A stretch of DNA of 8,867 nt, from the NCBI GenBank assembly GCA_903842845.1, contig CAIMNN010000304.1:1-8867 (forward strand). The letters run 5' to 3'. Origin of the DNA: an uncultured Acidobacteriaceae bacterium (GTDB taxonomy: Bacteria; Acidobacteriota; Terriglobia; Terriglobales; Acidobacteriaceae). The notes beneath the pieces were generated by a model that was not told the origin of the DNA, made no database searches, and was given only the letters and a program-made list of their open reading frames with translations. Below, piece by piece: positions 6,232 to 8,867 of this stretch; position 1 is the stretch's first letter; every line of letters starts with the position of its first letter. A program made the position numbers and the translations under genes.

Positions 6232-6244
6232 TATACTTGGTGTG
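6232..6244 (+). promoter_or_regulatory. -10 hexamer immediately before the ispH start
   Basis: TATACT (6232-6237) is a near-consensus -10 box (five of six) lying six bases before the GTG at 6244. A transcript from it would begin at or next to the start codon, implying a leaderless message. This fits the absence of any Shine-Dalgarno sequence upstream of the GTG. No good -35 lies at the ideal spacing; TTTACT at 6213-6218 is only 13 bases away. Confidence 0.45.
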
Positions 6245-7269
6245 TGACTACTATTGCCGCTCCGACCAACGCCTCCGTCTCCCCTACGGCTGCCTCGGCT
6301 TCGCAGAAGCGGGTTTTGTTGCTGAAACCCCGTGGTTTCTGTGCCGGTGTCGTCCGCGCCATTGACATTGTAAAGATAGCCCTTGAGACCTTCGGCGCGC
6401 CCATTTACGTGCGCCGCGAGATTGTCCACAACAGCTTTGTTGTGAATGAGTTGGCTCAAAAGGGCGCAATCTTCGTCCATGAAATCGACGACGTACCCGA
6501 TGGCCAGCGAGTTATTTACTCGGCCCACGGCGTAAGCCCGGCCGTGCGCGAGCGCAGCAAGGAGCGTCACTTGAAAGTGATTGACGCCACCTGCCCGCTT
6601 GTCACGAAGGTTCACATTGAGGCGGTCAAGTTCGCCCAGCAGGGCTACTCCCTTGTTTTGATTGGACATAGGGACCACGACGAGATAGAAGGAACGCTCG
6701 GCGAAGCACCTAATGTCACCCAGGTCTGCTCCAGCGTTGCCGAGGTTGAGACCCTTGTTGTTCCTGACCCGAACCGCGTTGCGTACCTGACCCAGACCAC
6801 GCTCAGCCTGGACGAAGCGCGGGATATTATTCATGCGCTTAAGGTTAAGTTCCCGAATATCGCCGGGCCGCATTCGCAGGACATCTGCTACGCAACCGAA
6901 AATCGCCAAACTGCGGTGCGCAATGTGGCGCACGAAGCCGACCTGATGTTGGTTGTAGGCTCGACCAACAGCTCCAACTCCAACCGCCTGGTAGAGGTGT
7001 CGCGGAACTTGAAGACTAACGCGTATCTCATTGATAATTCGCAGGCTATCGACCCCGAGTGGCTCGTGGGTATGACCAATGTTGCAGTCACGGCCGGCGC
7101 ATCAGCCCCTGAAATTCTGGTTGAGGACGTGGTCAATTACCTGAAGCAAAACGGCTTTACCAACGTTGAAGAAGTGGAAGTAATGCCGGAAAACGTTCGC
7201 TTCGGTCTGCCGCCGGAGATTGTACAGGCAATTGGGACAGCAGGCGGCGGCCCGGCCATCGCGGTTTAA
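6244..7269 (+). CDS. ispH: 4-hydroxy-3-methylbut-2-enyl diphosphate reductase
   Basis: IspH (LytB) is the [4Fe-4S] enzyme that converts HMBPP to IPP and DMAPP, the last step of the MEP isoprenoid pathway in the cytoplasm. The three cluster cysteines are all present: C33 in PRGFCAGVVRA, C117 in DATCPLVTKVH and C215 in DICYATENRQ. Substrate-binding elements are also visible: VHN (61-63), SAHGVSP (93-99), GHRDHDEIEGT (141-151), GSTNSSNSNRL (239-249) and TAGASAPE (283-290). The length of 341 fits the family. The first 21 residues are an Ala/Thr/Ser-rich extension before the conserved core at KRVLLLKPRGF. The GTG at 6244 lacks a ribosome-binding site, so a start inside the extension, such as a TTG near residue 25, cannot be excluded. 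The gene lies directly upstream of shc, a consumer of isoprenoid precursors via squalene. Confidence 0.96.
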   Translation: MTTIAAPTNASVSPTAASASQKRVLLLKPRGFCAGVVRAIDIVKIALETFGAPIYVRREIVHNSFVVNELAQKGAIFVHEIDDVPDGQRVIYSAHGVSPAVRERSKERHLKVIDATCPLVTKVHIEAVKFAQQGYSLVLIGHRDHDEIEGTLGEAPNVTQVCSSVAEVETLVVPDPNRVAYLTQTTLSLDEARDIIHALKVKFPNIAGPHSQDICYATENRQTAVRNVAHEADLMLVVGSTNSSNSNRLVEVSRNLKTNAYLIDNSQAIDPEWLVGMTNVAVTAGASAPEILVEDVVNYLKQNGFTNVEEVEVMPENVRFGLPPEIVQAIGTAGGGPAIAV

Positions 7270-7281
7270 GCCGCAATAACA

Positions 7282-7334
7282 GGCCGGTTCACTTTTTTCT
7301 AATCACCGGCCGGGCGCGAAACTGCACCCGGCCG
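7282..7334 (+). terminator. Overlapping, mutually exclusive stem-loops between ispH and shc
   Basis: GGCCGGT (7282-7288) can pair with ACCGGCC (7305-7311) around a 16-base loop that contains TTTTTT. Alternatively CGGCCGGG (7307-7314) pairs with CCCGGCCG (7327-7334), with two further inner pairs and a GAAACT loop. The two structures share bases 7307-7311 and cannot form together. Neither is followed by a T-run, so a classical intrinsic terminator is not supported. The second stem might attenuate transcription or stabilise the ispH message 3' end. Confidence 0.35.
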
Positions 7335-7402
7335 TATTGCTTATACCCGATCCAGTGACTTAATCAGGCGCTGTGATCTTTTTGAACGGGAAGTAGCAAA
7401 CG

Positions 7403-8867
7403 ATGAGTACAACGACAAAGACTGTTACTCCAAGATTTGGCCGCATCGATGCCGACCTCTCCGAGGTGAACAAGGCAATTGAGCGCTCGGTTGATTATGT
7501 CTTCAGCCGCCAACACGAGGACGGTTACTGGTGCGGCGAGCTTGAAGCTGACGCCATGCTCGAGGCGGATTACATTTATCTACACGTTCTTCTGGGCAGC
7601 GGTGACCCGGCACGCATGCAGGGCGCGTTTCAGGAGATTCTCCGCTACCGGAACGAAGACGGCAGCTGGAGCATTTATCCCGGCGGCCCGGGCAACATTT
7701 CGCTGACGGTGAAGTGCTACTTCGCCTGCAAACTGATGGGCATGAAGGCCGACGAGCCGAAGATGCTCCAGACAAAGGATTGGATTCTGACCCACGGCGG
7801 TGTGGTGGCGACGAACACCTTCACCAAGATGTATCTCTGCTCGCTGGGGCAGTACGATTACGACGCCGTGCCAGCGATTCCGCCGGAGATAGTTCTTTTT
7901 CCGAATTGGTTTTACTTCAACATCTATGAGATATCTTCGTGGTCTCGGTCGATCCTTGTGCCGCTGGCGATCATTTACGCGAAGAAGCCGTTCAAGAAGA
8001 TTCCCGACGAGATGGGCATCAGCGAACTCTTTGTCGGTGGGCGTGACACGGCGAAGTTGCGGCTGCACATGGACCGCAAGAAGATTATTTCTTGGCGGAA
8101 TTTCTTCCTCATTCTCGACCGCATGACGCATTTGTTTGAGGCGGTGCACATCCGCCCACTGCGCAAGGTCGCAATCAAGGTTGCCGAGAAGTGGATGCTA
8201 GACCGCCTGGAGATGACTGATGGTCTAGGTGCCATTTATCCGGCGATGCTGAACGCGATTATCGCGCTGCGCTGCCTGGGCTACTCGGACGATGACCCGC
8301 AGGTGATCCGCGCTCGCGATGAATTTGAAAAGCTCGGAATAGACCAGCCGCCGACGCCGGAGATGCCGGTCGCAACTTTCCGTATGCAGCCGTGCGTGTC
8401 GCCGGTGTGGGATACAGCGCAGGCAGTTTACGCGCTGGGCGAGGCTGGCGTCAGCCGCAAAGACCCGCGCATGTTGAAGGCAGTGGACTGGATGCTTTCA
8501 AAGGAAGTGCGCCACAAGGGCGACTGGGCGGTGAAGGTTCCGAACGTTGAGCCGGGTGGTTGGTACTTCGAGTTCAACAATGAGTTTTACCCGGATACTG
8601 ATGATACGGCGCAGGTTCTGCTGGCGTTGAACAAGGTGGACAATCCGCGGGAGCGTTATCAGCACCAGGTGTGCGAGCGTGCCATTGCGTGGGAGTTCGC
8701 CATGCAGTGCAGGAACGGCGGCTGGGGCAGCTTCGATAAAGACAATACGAAGATGATTTTCCAGTACATTCCGTTCGCCGACCACAACGCGATGCTGGAC
8801 CCGCCGACGGTTGATATCACAGGGCGCCTGCTGGAGATGCTGGCTGCGTATGGATATACGAGCGCCG
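7403..8867 (+). CDS. shc: Squalene-hopene cyclase, 3' end cut by the window
   Basis: Shc (HpnF) is a membrane-associated triterpene cyclase that folds squalene into hopene and hopanol, the precursors of membrane hopanoids. The window holds 488 codons with no stop, about three quarters of the usual 630-700 residues. Visible hallmarks are GYWCGELEAD (41-50), the DGSW motif in a QW-type repeat (86-89), LFPNWFYFNIYEISSWSR (165-182), PCVSPVWDTAQAV (330-342), the catalytic DxDD as D398-T-D400-D401 in FYPDTDDTAQ, and a QW repeat at GGWGSFDKDN (439-448) followed by IPFADHNAMLDPP (456-468). The DxDD aspartate that protonates squalene is intact. The ATG at 7403 is preceded by GGGAAG (7388-7393), nine bases away. 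The sequence resembles proteobacterial/acidobacterial Shc more than Gram-positive ones. The gene follows ispH with a 133-base gap and may share its transcript; more hopanoid genes could follow beyond the edge. Confidence 0.96.
   Translation, partial: MSTTTKTVTPRFGRIDADLSEVNKAIERSVDYVFSRQHEDGYWCGELEADAMLEADYIYLHVLLGSGDPARMQGAFQEILRYRNEDGSWSIYPGGPGNISLTVKCYFACKLMGMKADEPKMLQTKDWILTHGGVVATNTFTKMYLCSLGQYDYDAVPAIPPEIVLFPNWFYFNIYEISSWSRSILVPLAIIYAKKPFKKIPDEMGISELFVGGRDTAKLRLHMDRKKIISWRNFFLILDRMTHLFEAVHIRPLRKVAIKVAEKWMLDRLEMTDGLGAIYPAMLNAIIALRCLGYSDDDPQVIRARDEFEKLGIDQPPTPEMPVATFRMQPCVSPVWDTAQAVYALGEAGVSRKDPRMLKAVDWMLSKEVRHKGDWAVKVPNVEPGGWYFEFNNEFYPDTDDTAQVLLALNKVDNPRERYQHQVCERAIAWEFAMQCRNGGWGSFDKDNTKMIFQYIPFADHNAMLDPPTVDITGRLLEMLAAYGYTSA

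Noticed and set aside
6214..6933. A 239-codon open frame on the minus strand across ispH
   Set aside because: It is antisense to the well-conserved ispH, has no recognisable protein features, and arises from the codon pattern of the plus-strand gene.
7337..7365. A separate promoter for shc (TTGCTT with TTAATC)
   Set aside because: The spacing is right, but the -10 candidate matches the consensus at only two positions, and the TATACC nearby lacks a -35 box.
7580..8149. A 189-codon minus-strand frame within shc
   Set aside because: It is fully covered by conserved squalene-hopene cyclase sequence on the plus strand and shows no family features.

Overview
The window looks like chromosomal DNA from a GC-rich Gram-negative-type bacterium, most likely an Acidobacteriota (Terriglobia-like) genome. 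That placement is an inference. It rests on the sequence character of the squalene-hopene cyclase, on ispH sitting directly upstream of shc, and on the mixture of small membrane and DUF genes; no rRNA or other definitive marker is present. Most of the content is ordinary housekeeping and accessory chromosome. I found no phage, insertion sequence, CRISPR array or tRNA.

Left part (1-2948): a weakly supported gene start runs off the left edge on the minus strand. It is followed by an EamA/DMT-family transporter (minus) and, divergently, a full-length recN (plus). Middle part (about 2949-5170): a compact ParD/ParE-type toxin-antitoxin pair with its own likely promoter is visibly AT-richer than recN and was probably acquired as a unit. 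A convergent gene for an exported protein of unknown function follows (minus). Then comes a plus-strand gene for a zinc-ribbon protein with two membrane helices, and a convergent spacer holding a long imperfect hairpin.

Right part (5171-8867): a DUF4242 (SCO4226-like) small protein and a TMEM175-type potassium channel lie in tandem on the minus strand. Divergent from them is ispH, the last enzyme of the MEP isoprenoid pathway, then a squalene-hopene cyclase cut by the right edge. IspH makes the IPP and DMAPP from which squalene is ultimately built, and Shc cyclises squalene to hopanoids, so this pair is metabolically coherent.

The observations most worth a second look are non-coding: a promoter -10 hexamer so close to the ispH start that the message may be leaderless; a 7-bp-period tandem repeat between the TMEM175 gene and ispH; mutually exclusive hairpins between ispH and shc; the 57-base hairpin near 5.1 kb; and a change in strand composition around 6.1-6.2 kb. 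None amounts to a clear new biological system.
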